From assembly GCF_018130065.1 (NCBI RefSeq), contig NZ_JAFCME010000001.1:496001-560000 (forward strand): a stretch of DNA of 64,000 bases, given 5' to 3'. The notes beneath the pieces are model-generated. The model was not told the DNA's origin. It saw only the letters and a program-made list of their open reading frames with translations, and did no database searches. Of this stretch, positions 35,095-44,970 are shown piece by piece. A program made the position numbers and the translations under genes. Positions within the stretch are counted from its first letter, which is position 1; each line of letters begins with the position of its first letter. Source of the stretch: Bradyrhizobium sp. AUGA SZCCT0158. Lineage in GTDB: Bacteria; Pseudomonadota; Alphaproteobacteria; Rhizobiales; Xanthobacteraceae.

Positions 35095-36639
35095 TCAGAA
35101 GCTCCGCGCGGGAAGAAACCGCGTTACGATGCGATACAGATCCCGCCGGCAAATTGCTCCGTAGGGGCCGATGCTGGAAACGGCAATGACCGCCATCAGG
35201 ATCGCCGCGGCCGAAAGAACGTAATAGCCGGCAACCTCCCACAAAGCGGCACCCTGATCTATCCCATAGGTCGTAATCCAGACCCGCAACAGGATTGCAC
35301 CGACGACCCCTACTCCAATCGGCATCAGGACAAAATGCCAAACCCGCAACCCGATATCCGGCAAGGCGAAACTCCGCCGCAGCAGCAGCGTCATGAAAAC
35401 CATCTGGGCCAGTGCGCCGGCACATGCACTCCAACCCGCCGCCGGCCATCCAAAATAGGGAAGCGCCACCGCACTGGTTCCGAGGGTGAATAGCGCGGTG
35501 ACCAGCGATATCGCGGCGTTCGCGCGTGTCCTGCCCTTCGCCATGAGATAGAATGTGAAAACGTTGGTGCCGCTGCCAAGGATGCCTGCCAGAGCCAGTA
35601 CGATCAGCACGCGCTGGCCTTCGGCGGCAACTTCCGGGCCGGTCCACAGGTACAGCACATTACCAGCCACAGGAATGAGAGCTCCGAGCACCGTTACGGC
35701 CAGCACGTTCAGTATCCATGATGCACGAAAAAACAGGTCGCCGACGCGCTCGTCGCTCTCGCCCTGCAATGCACTGAAGAATGGAAACAGAATCTCGCCG
35801 ATCTTGAGAACACCAATGTAAATTGCTTCCTCCGCGCGCAGCGCGATCGAATAGTATCCGACGTGCTGCGGCTGAAGAAACATGCCGAGCAAATAGCGTT
35901 CTGCCTGTCCGGCGACCAATCCACCGCCCTGCGCCAGCGCCTGCCATTTGCCGATGTGCAGGAGAGTTACCAGTGATCTGGAATGCAGCGCCGGAAACGC
36001 CACCACATCCGGGCACAGCAGCCGCGCCAGCACCATCGACAGCAGCAAATTGACTGCAAAACCGATCATTTGACAGGCCACGAAAGTCGACGCCTGCGGC
36101 CAGTGCGGGATCAACAGAAGCATTGAAAGTGTCGACGCCACGCTGCCTGCGACGCTCACGAGAGCCAGCCGTGCGTAATCTTGATGGGCCGTGAACAGCG
36201 CCAGACACACGCCGGCGATGCACTGAAAAAGCCACCCCACCGCACCGAAAGCGAACGCAGCGAAAAGATCGTCCACCAGGTCACCGCCCAGCTGAAAAAC
36301 GCGCTGCGCAAAGGCCGGGCCGACGAGCCAGAAAAGGCTCACAAGTGGAATTCCGACCGCCAGGCTGAGAAACATGGCGGTTGCAAAAAACTGTCGGGTC
36401 TCATGGCGCGCTGCCGTGGCGAGCGTTCGGGCAAATTCGCGCGTCGACATCATGGCGAGAGAGCCGCTGAAAATGAGCGCTGGCGCAATGGTGGCGACGA
36501 CAAGCCCCGCCACCCCGAAGGATGCAACGCCCAACCTACCGACGACAAACGGCAGGATCAGCAAGTTCAACCCGACGCTGACGAGGAATGCCATGGCATT
36601 CCAGGTCGAATTTGCCAGCAGTCGGGAACCGCTTTTCAT
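35095..36639 (-). CDS. Wzx-type polysaccharide flippase
   Basis: This 514-aa inner-membrane protein of the MATE-like polysaccharide-exporter superfamily has 12-14 membrane segments. The N-terminus LLANSTWNAMAFLVSVGLN is typical of lipid-linked repeat-unit flippases. It should move an undecaprenyl-linked oligosaccharide across the inner membrane. It lies between the aminotransferase and amidotransferase genes, within one operon. No Wzy-type polymerase is recognisable nearby. Confidence 0.88.
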   Translation of the reverse strand: MKSGSRLLANSTWNAMAFLVSVGLNLLILPFVVGRLGVASFGVAGLVVATIAPALIFSGSLAMMSTREFARTLATAARHETRQFFATAMFLSLAVGIPLVSLFWLVGPAFAQRVFQLGGDLVDDLFAAFAFGAVGWLFQCIAGVCLALFTAHQDYARLALVSVAGSVASTLSMLLLIPHWPQASTFVACQMIGFAVNLLLSMVLARLLCPDVVAFPALHSRSLVTLLHIGKWQALAQGGGLVAGQAERYLLGMFLQPQHVGYYSIALRAEEAIYIGVLKIGEILFPFFSALQGESDERVGDLFFRASWILNVLAVTVLGALIPVAGNVLYLWTGPEVAAEGQRVLIVLALAGILGSGTNVFTFYLMAKGRTRANAAISLVTALFTLGTSAVALPYFGWPAAGWSACAGALAQMVFMTLLLRRSFALPDIGLRVWHFVLMPIGVGVVGAILLRVWITTYGIDQGAALWEVAGYYVLSAAAILMAVIAVSSIGPYGAICRRDLYRIVTRFLPARSF

Positions 36640-36691
36640 GAGAAATGCGCAGCCATTTCATAATCGATATCGCCTGCACCACGCAGCACGA

Positions 36692-37807
36692 CTAACCGAA
36701 GGCGCGAATGAGATCGACCACGGTCTTCTGTTGCGGCGCCGTGATCTCCGCAAACATCGGCAACGACAAGATCCGGCTTTGAGCCCGATGCGCATTCGGA
36801 AACTGCTCTGGACGATGCTCCAATCGTCCATAGGCCTCCAAAAACGGAAGAGCCACCGGGTAGTTGACGGCGGTTTGCACGTTGTTTGCGCTCAGGTGGG
36901 CGGCGAGCTTGTCGCGTTCCGGATGCTGGATGGTATAAAGATGATACACATGGGTGCGATCCGGAGCGACCTGCGGGACAACAATGTCTTCGATCTGATT
37001 GAGGCCGGCATCATAGACCATTGCCGCCGCCTGCCGAGCCTGCGTCCACCGAGTGAGATGCGGCAACTTTGCCGAAAGAATAGCGGCCTGCATGCCGTCG
37101 AGACGACTGTTGATCCCCTCGATGCGATGCTGATGTTTGACAAGGCCACCGTGTCGCGCCAACACTGCCATTCGTTCGGCAAGATCCGGGCGACCGGTAA
37201 CAACTGCGCCAGCGTCTCCCATCGCTCCGAGATTTTTCCCGGGATAGAACGAATAGGTCGCAGCGTCCCCGAACGTGCCGACTTGTTGGCCTCGGTATTC
37301 GGCCAGATGAGCCTGAGCGCAATCTTCGATCACCCACAGTTTGTGTCGACGCGCGATCTGCATGATCGCGTCCATGTCGGCCGGCTGACCGTAAAGGTGG
37401 ACTGGAATGATTCCCACCGTCCGCGGCGTAATGGCATTTTCGATCGCGGCCGGATCGATCGTATAGGTGCCGGCGTCAGTGTCACAAAAGACGACGTTCG
37501 CGCCGGCATGCGTAATCATGGCCGATGTGCTGATCCAGGACCACGCGGTCGTAATCACCTCATCGCCGGGCGAAACTCCCAAAGCCCGCATCGCGATGTA
37601 AAGAGCGTCCGTGCCGTTTGCGCAAGACACGCAATGGGGGGCGCCGACGGCGGCCGCAAACGCAGTTTCGAAATTGTCGACATATGGACCACGTATGAAG
37701 GAGCTGTCACGAATGACGGCGGCGATCGCGGCATCGATTTCCGACTTGATGCTCTCATATTGCAGATGGAGGTCGGCGTAGGGCACGGCCATGGGATGGA
37801 GCCTCAT
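36692..37807 (-). CDS. DegT/DnrJ/EryC1 sugar aminotransferase (WlbC/WbpE-like)
   Basis: This 371-aa PLP enzyme transaminates a keto nucleotide sugar. CANGTDALYIAMRALG binds the cofactor phosphate, VIEDCAQAH supplies the Asp, and the Schiff-base lysine stands in SFYPGKNLGAMGDAG. ATG codons at 37807 and 37792 are both possible starts. The order dehydrogenase, acetyltransferase, aminotransferase matches the WlbA-B-C route to UDP-2,3-diacetamido-2,3-dideoxy-glucuronate, where this step makes the 3-amino group. Confidence 0.9.
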   Translation of the reverse strand: MRLHPMAVPYADLHLQYESIKSEIDAAIAAVIRDSSFIRGPYVDNFETAFAAAVGAPHCVSCANGTDALYIAMRALGVSPGDEVITTAWSWISTSAMITHAGANVVFCDTDAGTYTIDPAAIENAITPRTVGIIPVHLYGQPADMDAIMQIARRHKLWVIEDCAQAHLAEYRGQQVGTFGDAATYSFYPGKNLGAMGDAGAVVTGRPDLAERMAVLARHGGLVKHQHRIEGINSRLDGMQAAILSAKLPHLTRWTQARQAAAMVYDAGLNQIEDIVVPQVAPDRTHVYHLYTIQHPERDKLAAHLSANNVQTAVNYPVALPFLEAYGRLEHRPEQFPNAHRAQSRILSLPMFAEITAPQQKTVVDLIRAFG

Positions 37808-37823
37808 TTCGAACCAGTCGCTG

Positions 37824-38288
37824 TCAATGGCGCCGAATCAGACGCGCCGGATTTCCGGCGTAGGATCCGGGCAACGTAATGTCCTTGGTAACGACCGCGC
37901 CAGCCCCGATCACGACATTGTCGCAGATCTCAACCGGAAGAATTGACGCTCCCGATCCGATCGATACGCGATTTCCGATTTTCGTATGGCGCCACAACTC
38001 TTTGCGGCCTCGCGCCGGGCCACCCGTCGAAAACGTGTCGTTGATGAACATCACCCCGTGACCGATGAAGCAATCGTCGCCGATCGTGACAAGCTCGCAA
38101 ACAAACGCATGGGACTGAACGCGCGTTCGCGATCCAATCCGTACTGATTTCTGGATTTCGGTGAAGGGACCGATAAAGCAATCGTCGCCAATTTCGCAAC
38201 CGTAAAGATTGCACGGCTCGACGATGCTGACGCGAGCACCGAATACCACGTCACGCACGCCCACCTGTCGGATTTCGGGCTCATTCAT
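37824..38288 (-). CDS. WlbB/WbpD-like sugar N-acetyltransferase
   Basis: This 154-aa left-handed beta-helix acyltransferase shows hexapeptides such as GDDCFIGPFTEIQ, IGDDCFIGHGVMFIND and VVIGAGAVVTKDI, and the conserved FINDTFS. The ATG at 38288 overlaps the dehydrogenase stop by 4 nt (ATGA) and is preferred over one 21 nt upstream. It should acetylate the 3-amino group made by the neighbouring aminotransferase, a role inferred from Wlb/Wbp systems. Confidence 0.88.
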   Translation of the reverse strand: MNEPEIRQVGVRDVVFGARVSIVEPCNLYGCEIGDDCFIGPFTEIQKSVRIGSRTRVQSHAFVCELVTIGDDCFIGHGVMFINDTFSTGGPARGRKELWRHTKIGNRVSIGSGASILPVEICDNVVIGAGAVVTKDITLPGSYAGNPARLIRRH

Positions 38289-39346
38289 GGCAGTTCGCCG
38301 AGGCGGCATAATTGCGGGGCAAACTTTAAAGAAACTTCTTTGCCGGTCTCGATGGATTCATACAGCGCAGATATCAGTTCAAGGCTCTTGCGACCCTGAA
38401 GGCCATCGACAAGCGCGGGACTCTGATCGTTGAGGCATTTGACGACATGTTCGTAATAGGCCTGGTGGCCAAAACCATAGACGTTTGGCGGATTAACCGA
38501 GAACCTTTCAATAACCTCTCTGTCTGAATCAAGCTCCTTTGAGAACTGCCAGTGCCGGATCTTGTTGACGGCAAATCCCGCAATTTCAACGGCTCCCCCC
38601 TCACCGAGTATTGACAACGAGCCTTCGAGATCCGTTGGCCTGACTGCCGTTGTCGCCTCGATGATTCCGAGCGCACCGTTCTTGAACTTGAGCGTCGCCA
38701 CTGCAGTGTCTTCGGCTTCGATGTTCACCAGCGCGGTTGCCGCCCGGGCGTGTACGCTGACCACGTCGCCGAAGAACCACTCGAGCATATCAACATGGTG
38801 ACTTGCCTGGTTGGCCAGAACGCCTCCGTCGTATGCCCAGGTTCCACGCCATTTATCCTGATCGTAATAGGCCTGATCACGACACCAGCGCACCCTTACG
38901 GTTCCCAGGATCAAGCGTCCGAAGCGACCGGCCTCGAGCGCTTCGCGAGCCTTTATCACGGGGACATTGAACCGGTTCTGCTTCACCACGAACAGCTTGA
39001 CGCCGGCAGCATCGCAGGCGTTCATCATGACATCGGCGTCTTCGAGCCGGAGCGCCATCGGCTTTTCGACGATGACATGCTTGCCGGCCTTGGCAGCGGC
39101 AATGGCGTGAGCGGGATGCATCCCGCTGGGCGTCAGCACCGAAACCGCCTGCATATCCTTGTGGTTCAGAAATTCATCAATGCTGTAGAAGGCCGGCACG
39201 CCAAACCGCGAGGCGACCTTGTCGGCCCGCTCGCGCACGACGTCGCAGACTGCAACCAATTTGGCCCCAGCGATATGGCCGCCGCCAAGTAGATCAGCGT
39301 GACGCTTTGCGATACGCCCGCACCCCAGCAAGCCAAATTTGATCAC
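38285..39346 (-). CDS. Gfo/Idh/MocA sugar dehydrogenase (WlbA/WbpB-like)
   Basis: This 353-aa NAD-dependent oxidoreductase has a Rossmann start GLLGCGRIAKRH and the family EKP motif in VIVEKPMAL. VLANQASHHVDML lies in the substrate domain. In Wlb/Wbp pathways this enzyme oxidises C3 of UDP-GlcNAcA, giving the keto sugar for the aminotransferase. It is the first gene of a five-gene minus-strand operon. The UDP-GlcNAc 6-dehydrogenase that would feed it is not in the window. Confidence 0.9.
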   Translation of the reverse strand: MIKFGLLGCGRIAKRHADLLGGGHIAGAKLVAVCDVVRERADKVASRFGVPAFYSIDEFLNHKDMQAVSVLTPSGMHPAHAIAAAKAGKHVIVEKPMALRLEDADVMMNACDAAGVKLFVVKQNRFNVPVIKAREALEAGRFGRLILGTVRVRWCRDQAYYDQDKWRGTWAYDGGVLANQASHHVDMLEWFFGDVVSVHARAATALVNIEAEDTAVATLKFKNGALGIIEATTAVRPTDLEGSLSILGEGGAVEIAGFAVNKIRHWQFSKELDSDREVIERFSVNPPNVYGFGHQAYYEHVVKCLNDQSPALVDGLQGRKSLELISALYESIETGKEVSLKFAPQLCRLGELP

Positions 39347-39859
39347 TGATCACCCAATTTGCGGTTCGCCACGAAGAGCTTTCGAAGTCAATTTTGGGCT
39401 ATTCGATCCCGTGCGACGCGGGCATCGCAAAATCAACTTGCCCACCCCGCCGAACCATTTTCTTCGGATAGCCGAAGCCGCTATGTTTTTCAACAGCTTG
39501 CATTGCTTTGAGGCTCCTGGTTGCAGAATTGCGGCTCGGGCCAGGCGTGACCGCACCGACATCGGATGGGCGAAGGACCTGCGACGCAAGGCACCTTTGG
39601 CAACCTGCCGACGCGCCATGGGGCAAGCGCAACAACGGTCTCATTATACCACGCCACACCGCTCCTGTACGAAGGTTCCTCATAACATCTTTAAGTTGTA
39701 TTAATTGCGTAACTCTATCGCTGACGCGATTTCAAGCCTGGATCGCTCCTTCCGCCCTATGCCGCGAAATGTGACCGGTCTATACCGGCTGAAGAGCGGA
39801 ACAACGGAGATAACTCTCGACCATCGGCCGGTCGCGGGTGCCTGACTTCTGGGAGCGGT
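39347..39859. other. Intergenic stretch without a convincing gene
   Basis: This 513-bp divergent region separates the wlb-type operon from the plus-strand SDR gene. Short frames on both strands lack motifs and ribosome-binding sites. AT-rich DNA near 39680-39720 probably contains promoter elements. I see no repeats or RNA genes. Confidence 0.55.
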
Positions 39860-40747
39860 ATGAACTTGCTAGGATTGGATGAACCAGCTGAACACAACAA
39901 AACTGAGACGAAGAGTCTGGTTATAGGAGCCACCGGCCTTGTCGGCGGCTACATCGTTGAACGCCTGGTCCGCGGCGGTCAACGACCCCTTGCCTTGTCA
40001 AGGGCCCCGCAGGATGGGACGGGAATCGACTGGTTTTTAGGTGACCTTGAAAAACCTGAAGCTTTCAAGTTTCCAGAATTTACGACCCTGTTTTGCACGG
40101 CAAGTGCTGCACTGTTGTGCAGCGCTCTCCCCTATCTATTGAATCCTTCCCTAAAACGAATTGTTGTCTTCACCTCGACAAGCGTCATTACCAAGATTGA
40201 CAGCGAGATTGCTTCCGAACGAGCAACCTTGACCAGGCTGGCCGAAGCGGAGCGCAACATCGCCAGTATCTGCTCACAGGCCGGCGTTGAATGGACAATT
40301 TTGCGGCCGACACTCATCTATGCCGAAGGGCGGGATCGCAATATTACGCCGCTGTCGCGGCTTATTCGGAGATTTGGCTTCATGCCCCTTGTCGGGGGAG
40401 CGCAGGGTTTACGGCAGCCTGTGCATGCGGAAGACTTGGCCATCGGCGCGGTCTCTGCAGCATTGAGTCAAGCTGCGGCGAACCAGATATACTCGTTGCC
40501 CGGCGGCGAAACCCTCACCTACCGCGAGATGATCGGTCGAATTTTTGACGGCATGCGGCTGCCGCGACGGACACTCTCAATACCACCTGTCTTGTGGCGG
40601 GCAGGATTTGTCGTCGCCAAGCCGTTGTTCCCAAGCGCTAACGCCGCGATGGGCATCCGGATGATGAAAGATATGGCCTTCGATTCAACGCCTGCGGTAC
40701 GCGACTTCGGATGGAAGCCGAGAAATTTCTTTCCGGTCTTCGACTAG
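39860..40747 (+). CDS. NAD(P)-binding SDR-family protein
   Basis: This 295-aa protein of the atypical extended SDR type has the Rossmann motif VIGATGLVGGYIVERL, then VVFTSTSVITK in place of the usual S-x-Y site and TILRPTLIYAEGRDR. The canonical Y-x-x-x-K is not obvious, so catalysis by the usual SDR route is uncertain. The C-terminus (SLPGGETLTYREMI) resembles nucleotide-sugar and quinone-reductase-like SDRs. It is a single plus-strand gene next to the polysaccharide operon, and a sugar substrate is only inferred. Confidence 0.8.
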   Translation: MNLLGLDEPAEHNKTETKSLVIGATGLVGGYIVERLVRGGQRPLALSRAPQDGTGIDWFLGDLEKPEAFKFPEFTTLFCTASAALLCSALPYLLNPSLKRIVVFTSTSVITKIDSEIASERATLTRLAEAERNIASICSQAGVEWTILRPTLIYAEGRDRNITPLSRLIRRFGFMPLVGGAQGLRQPVHAEDLAIGAVSAALSQAAANQIYSLPGGETLTYREMIGRIFDGMRLPRRTLSIPPVLWRAGFVVAKPLFPSANAAMGIRMMKDMAFDSTPAVRDFGWKPRNFFPVFD

Positions 40748-40772
40748 GTCGAGTGGCCGGATAGCTCGCTCA

Positions 40773-41636
40773 TCAGTCGCCAAATACCACGGTCTTCCGA
40801 CCGTTGAGGATCACACGATCCTCGAGGTGATGGCGTATCGCGCGGGCCAGCACGCGCCGCTCGATATCGCGGCCCTTGCGCGAGAGATCTTCCGGCGTAT
40901 CGCGGTGGCTGATGCGCTCGACGTCCTGATCGATGATCGGGCCTTCATCGAGGTCGCGCGTCACATAATGCGCGGTCGCGCCGATCAGTTTGACGCCGCG
41001 CTCATGCGCCTGGTGATAGGGCCGAGCGCCTTTGAAGCCCGGCAGGAACGAGTGGTGGATATTGATGCAGCGGCCCGAAAGCGCTTCTGACATCTCATCC
41101 GAGAGAATCTGCATATAGCGCGCCAGCACCACGAGGTCGGTGCCGCTGTCCTGCACCAGTTTCAGGACCGCCTGTTCCTGTTCGCGCTTGGTCTCCTTGG
41201 TGACCGGCAGATAGTGGAACGGGATCTTGCCGAAATCGAGATTGTCATAGGTCTCACGCGGATGATTGGAGACGATCGCGGTCGGGATCATCTGAAGTTC
41301 GCCGGTGCGCCACCGATAGAGGATATCGACCAGGCAATGATCCGATTTGGAAGCCAGCAACATCACCCGGCGGCGGTTGGCGCGATCGCGCATCTGCCAG
41401 TCCATGCCAAAGCGGTCGGCGATCGCGGTAAAGCCGGTCTGCAACGCCGCCAGTTCGACCGCGAGGTCCGCGGCGGTGAACACCACCCGCATGAAGAATT
41501 TTTTGGTTTCGATATCGTCGAACTGCTGGGCGTCCAGAATGTTCTGCCCGTTATGGGCGAGAAAGGTCGACACCGCGGAGACGATGCCGGGGCGGTCGGG
41601 GCAGGATAGAGTGAGGACGAACTGATGGTCGGGCAT
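40773..41636 (-). CDS. purU: Formyltetrahydrofolate deformylase
   Basis: The enzyme hydrolyses 10-formyl-THF to formate and THF, balancing one-carbon pools. The protein is 287 aa, with an N-terminal ACT domain ([19 protein letters not shown]) and a formyltransferase-type C-terminal domain. Its catalytic residues are in [14 protein letters not shown] and [11 protein letters not shown]. The family length is normal. It is a housekeeping gene inserted between polysaccharide genes. Confidence 0.96.
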   Translation of the reverse strand: MPDHQFVLTLSCPDRPGIVSAVSTFLAHNGQNILDAQQFDDIETKKFFMRVVFTAADLAVELAALQTGFTAIADRFGMDWQMRDRANRRRVMLLASKSDHCLVDILYRWRTGELQMIPTAIVSNHPRETYDNLDFGKIPFHYLPVTKETKREQEQAVLKLVQDSGTDLVVLARYMQILSDEMSEALSGRCINIHHSFLPGFKGARPYHQAHERGVKLIGATAHYVTRDLDEGPIIDQDVERISHRDTPEDLSRKGRDIERRVLARAIRHHLEDRVILNGRKTVVFGD

Positions 41637-41776
41637 GGCGCGGACTTGACTACAATTCAGGCAGAGGCGTGGAACACTTGTTAGCGCCCTCCTCTATCAC
41701 CACCAACCGGCTTGCGCCAATCCGGAAACCGGGGTCATGATGAACAAAGCACAACGATCGGCGTTGGAGCGAGGCC

Positions 41777-42622
41777 ATGGCTGATAGACTGAACGGCTAC
41801 CGTATCCTGATCCTGGAAACGCGCGAGGAAGCGCAGTTTTCCCGCCTGCTTACCGAGCAGGGCGCGGACGTGCTGCAATGTCCGATGTTCACCATTCACG
41901 ACGCGCCCGATCCGGCGCCGATCGAGGCCTGGATCAAGCGGTGCGTCGACAAGCCGTTCGACGATCTGGTGCTGATGACCGGCGAAGGCCTCCGCCGCCT
42001 GATGAAAGTCGTGCGCCGCATCGGTCTCGAGGAAGAATTCGTGGCGGCGCTCGGCAAGGCCCGCAAATTCGCGCGCGGCCCCAAACCAGGCCGGGCGCTG
42101 CGCGAAATCGGGCTGGAGCCGCAGATGACGACGGAGAAGCCGACCTCCGAAGGCATCGCCGAGATGCTGTCGCGCATCGACCTGTACGGCCACCGCCTCG
42201 GCCTGCAGCTCTACCCGGACAAGGATCACAGCGTCCTGATCGGCGCGATCAAGGCGCAGGGCGCCGAGGTCGATACCGTGCTGCCCTATGTGTATGACGC
42301 GCAGGCCGCCGACGCCAACATCGTCACCGCCATCGACGAGATGGCCGAGGGCCGCATCGACGCGATCGCGCTGACCAATCTGGGCCAGGTCCGCCGCCTC
42401 GTCGAAGTCGCGCGGGCGCGTGGCTGTGAAGCGCGGTTGCGCGAGGGGCTGGCGCGTACGCCGATTGCTTCCGTGGGACCCGTGGTTTCCGACGAACTGA
42501 AATCCCACGGGCTGCGCGCCGATATTTCGCCGGCCGACGATGCCTACTTCATGAGGCCGCTGATATCGGCAATGGCGGCGGCGCTCGGCAAGACCCCGCC
42601 GCGTGCGACGGCTGCGAACTAG
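41777..42622 (+). CDS. Uroporphyrinogen-III synthase-like protein
   Basis: This 281-aa protein has the two-domain HemD fold: ILILETREEAQFSRLL at the start, DLVLMTGEGLRRLM in the first domain, and IALTNLGQVRRLVE and IASVGPVVSDELKSHGL in the second. It should cyclise hydroxymethylbilane to uroporphyrinogen III, but HemD is poorly conserved and Bradyrhizobium often carries more than one copy, so a paralogue with another role is possible. It is divergent from purU by 140 bp and converges on fcl. Confidence 0.8.
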   Translation: MADRLNGYRILILETREEAQFSRLLTEQGADVLQCPMFTIHDAPDPAPIEAWIKRCVDKPFDDLVLMTGEGLRRLMKVVRRIGLEEEFVAALGKARKFARGPKPGRALREIGLEPQMTTEKPTSEGIAEMLSRIDLYGHRLGLQLYPDKDHSVLIGAIKAQGAEVDTVLPYVYDAQAADANIVTAIDEMAEGRIDAIALTNLGQVRRLVEVARARGCEARLREGLARTPIASVGPVVSDELKSHGLRADISPADDAYFMRPLISAMAAALGKTPPRATAAN

Positions 42623-42645
42623 CCGCATCGTCGCAACGACGGAAA

Positions 42646-43602
42646 TCACTCGGCCGCTTGCTTGGATTCGTTCAGATAGGCCTGATAGGCGAGCTTGAGG
42701 CCGTCCTCGAGCGTGGTGCTGGCGCGCCAGCCGAGCTTGGCGAGCCGGCCGCTATCGAGCAATTTGCGCGGCGTCCCGTCGGGCCGCGAAGTATCGTAAC
42801 TGATCTCGCCGGTATAGCCGACGGTCGCGGCAACGAGCCGGGCGAATTCGGCGATGGTGATGTCGTCGCCGAGGCCGATGTTGACGAGCTCGCCGCTGGA
42901 ATAGGTTTTCATCAAATGGATGCAGGCGTCGGCAAGATCATCGACATAGAGGAATTCCCGCCGCGGCGTGCCGGTGCCCCAGACCACGATGTTCCTGGCG
43001 CCCGAAACCTTCGCCTCGTGGAAGCGGCGGATCAAGGCAGCGACGACGTGGCTGTATTCGGGATGATAATTGTCGCCGCGGCCGTACAAATTGGTCGGCA
43101 TCACGTTGATGAAATCGGAGCCATACTGGCTCCGATAGGCTTCGACCATCTTGATCCCCGCGATCTTGGCAATCGCGTAGGGTTCGTTGGTCGGCTCCAG
43201 CAGTCCCGTCAGCATGGAATCTTCGTGCAACGGCTGCGGGGCCAGCTTGGGATAGATGCAGGAGGAGCCGAGGAACATCAGTTTCTCGGTCGCGTTGACA
43301 TGGGCAGCGTGAATGACGTTGGTCGCGATCACCAGATTGTCGTAGAGGAATTCGGCCCGCAGCGTGTTGTTCGCGACGATGCCGCCAACCTTTGCCGCCG
43401 CCAGAAACACTGCTTGCGGGCGCTTGGCGGCGAACCATTGGTTGACCGCGGCTTGGTCGCGCAGATCGACTTCGGCGCGCGCGATCGTCAGCAGTTCGAC
43501 GTCTTCCTGTACGAGCCGGCGCACCAGCGCCGCCCCGACCATGCCGCGGTGCCCGGCGACGAAAACCGTCTTGCCCTTCAGCTCAAACGGAACTCTTGCC
43601 AT
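42646..43602 (-). CDS. fcl: GDP-L-fucose synthase
   Basis: This 318-aa NADPH-dependent epimerase-reductase converts GDP-4-keto-6-deoxymannose to GDP-L-fucose. The Rossmann motif is [14 protein letters not shown], the catalytic part is SSCIYPK, and [11 protein letters not shown] contains Y-x-x-x-K. GAGAGG stands about 7 nt before the ATG at 43602, which overlaps gmd by 20 nt. It is paired with gmd, so L-fucose or a derivative is part of a surface polysaccharide, possibly with the nearby genes. Confidence 0.95.
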   Translation of the reverse strand: MARVPFELKGKTVFVAGHRGMVGAALVRRLVQEDVELLTIARAEVDLRDQAAVNQWFAAKRPQAVFLAAAKVGGIVANNTLRAEFLYDNLVIATNVIHAAHVNATEKLMFLGSSCIYPKLAPQPLHEDSMLTGLLEPTNEPYAIAKIAGIKMVEAYRSQYGSDFINVMPTNLYGRGDNYHPEYSHVVAALIRRFHEAKVSGARNIVVWGTGTPRREFLYVDDLADACIHLMKTYSSGELVNIGLGDDITIAEFARLVAATVGYTGEISYDTSRPDGTPRKLLDSGRLAKLGWRASTTLEDGLKLAYQAYLNESKQAAE

Positions 43603-44668
43603 TGGCAACCTCTCGTCTTGCGGCCGCAAGATCGCCTGCGACCATTTCCTTGACCAACTGGGCGAACGGCGTCTTCGGCTTCCAGCCGAGTTTCTCCCGC
43701 GCCTTGCTGGCATCGCCGATCAGGAGATCGACTTCGGTCGGCCGGAAATACATCGGATCGATGCGCACGACGATCTTGCCGGACTTCTTGTCGATGCCTT
43801 GCTCATCGACCCCCGCGCCGCGCCATTCGATGGTGCGGCCCACTTCCGCGAACGCCAGTTCGACGAATTCGCGTACCGAGCGGGTCTCTCCGGTCGCAAG
43901 CACGAAATCGTCTGCTACATCGACCTGCAGGATCTTGTGCATGCCTTCGACGTAATCGCGCGCATGACCCCAGTCGCGCTTGGCCTCGAGATTTCCGAGA
44001 TGCACCACTTCCTCGAGGCCGGCCTCGATCCGGGCCACGCTGCGCGTGATCTTGCGCGTCACGAATGTTTCGCCACGGATTGGGCTTTCATGATTGAACA
44101 GGATGCCGTTGCAGGCGAACATGCCATAGGCCTCGCGGTAATTCACCGTGATCCAGTAGCCATAGAGCTTGGCAACGGCGTAGGGCGAGCGCGGATAGAA
44201 CGGTGTGGTTTCCTTCTGCGGCACTTGCTGAACCAGGCCGTAGAGCTCCGAAGTCGACGCCTGGTAGAACCGCGTTTCCTTTTCCATGCCGAGGATCCGG
44301 ATCGCCTCGAGCAGGCGCAGAACGCCAATGCCGTCGGCATTGGCGGTATACTCCGGGCTCTCGAAGCTGACGGCGACATGGCTTTGCGCGGCGAGGTTAT
44401 AGATCTCCGTTGGCCTGATCTGCTGCATCAGCCGGATCAGATTGGTGGAGTCGGTCATGTCGCCGTAATGCATCAGGAACGGCACGTTGCCGGAGTGCGG
44501 GTCCTGGTAGAGATGGTCGACCCGCGCCGTATTGAACGAGGACGAGCGGCGCTTGATGCCGTGCACGGTGTAACCGAGACCAAGTAGATACTCGGCCAGA
44601 TAGGCACCGTCCTGGCCGGTGACGCCCGTAATCAGCGCGACGCGCTGCTTCGAATCTTGAGCCGCCAT
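43583..44668 (-). CDS. gmd: GDP-mannose 4,6-dehydratase
   Basis: This 361-aa enzyme makes GDP-4-keto-6-deoxymannose from GDP-mannose. The N-terminus has [26 protein letters not shown], the catalytic STSELYG and [12 protein letters not shown] (Y-x-x-x-K) follow. The length is normal. The ATG at 44668 is preferred over an upstream in-frame start at 44812. It overlaps fcl by 20 nt, so the two genes are translationally coupled. Confidence 0.96.
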   Translation of the reverse strand: MAAQDSKQRVALITGVTGQDGAYLAEYLLGLGYTVHGIKRRSSSFNTARVDHLYQDPHSGNVPFLMHYGDMTDSTNLIRLMQQIRPTEIYNLAAQSHVAVSFESPEYTANADGIGVLRLLEAIRILGMEKETRFYQASTSELYGLVQQVPQKETTPFYPRSPYAVAKLYGYWITVNYREAYGMFACNGILFNHESPIRGETFVTRKITRSVARIEAGLEEVVHLGNLEAKRDWGHARDYVEGMHKILQVDVADDFVLATGETRSVREFVELAFAEVGRTIEWRGAGVDEQGIDKKSGKIVVRIDPMYFRPTEVDLLIGDASKAREKLGWKPKTPFAQLVKEMVAGDLAAARREVANGKSSV

Positions 44669-44970
44669 ATTCTCTCCAACACCCCGGCGCCGCCTCAAGG
44701 CAGCGCGAACGCCCGTAAGCCCCGGTCGCCGGACACCCCAACCCTTCCGGCTACAGTCCGCAGGGCCGGCAAAGCCCCTCGCAGCCCCAGCCCAGCCGAA
44801 CCGGACGCGCAAGGGGCTTCAACCACGCGGCGCAGGCCATAGCATCCGGCCCCGGCGGAGTCTAATCCTAAAACCGTTTGAAATCAGACCTTTAGGCGCC
44901 CGGTGCGGGCTGGCCCACCCGATAAACCTATTCCAGTTAAAAACACGACCCGGTGCGCGGATTTCCGGCG
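44669..44970. other. Spacer between gmd and a Crp-family gene
   Basis: This 302-bp spacer lies upstream of gmd and downstream of the minus-strand Crp-family gene. It should contain the gmd promoter, but no -35/-10 pair is clear. No repeats or open frames of note. Confidence 0.5.

Noticed and set aside
39339..39704. A 121-codon plus-strand frame in the gap after the wlb-type operon
   Set aside because: It has no ribosome-binding site or recognisable motif, and its start overlaps the end of a real gene.
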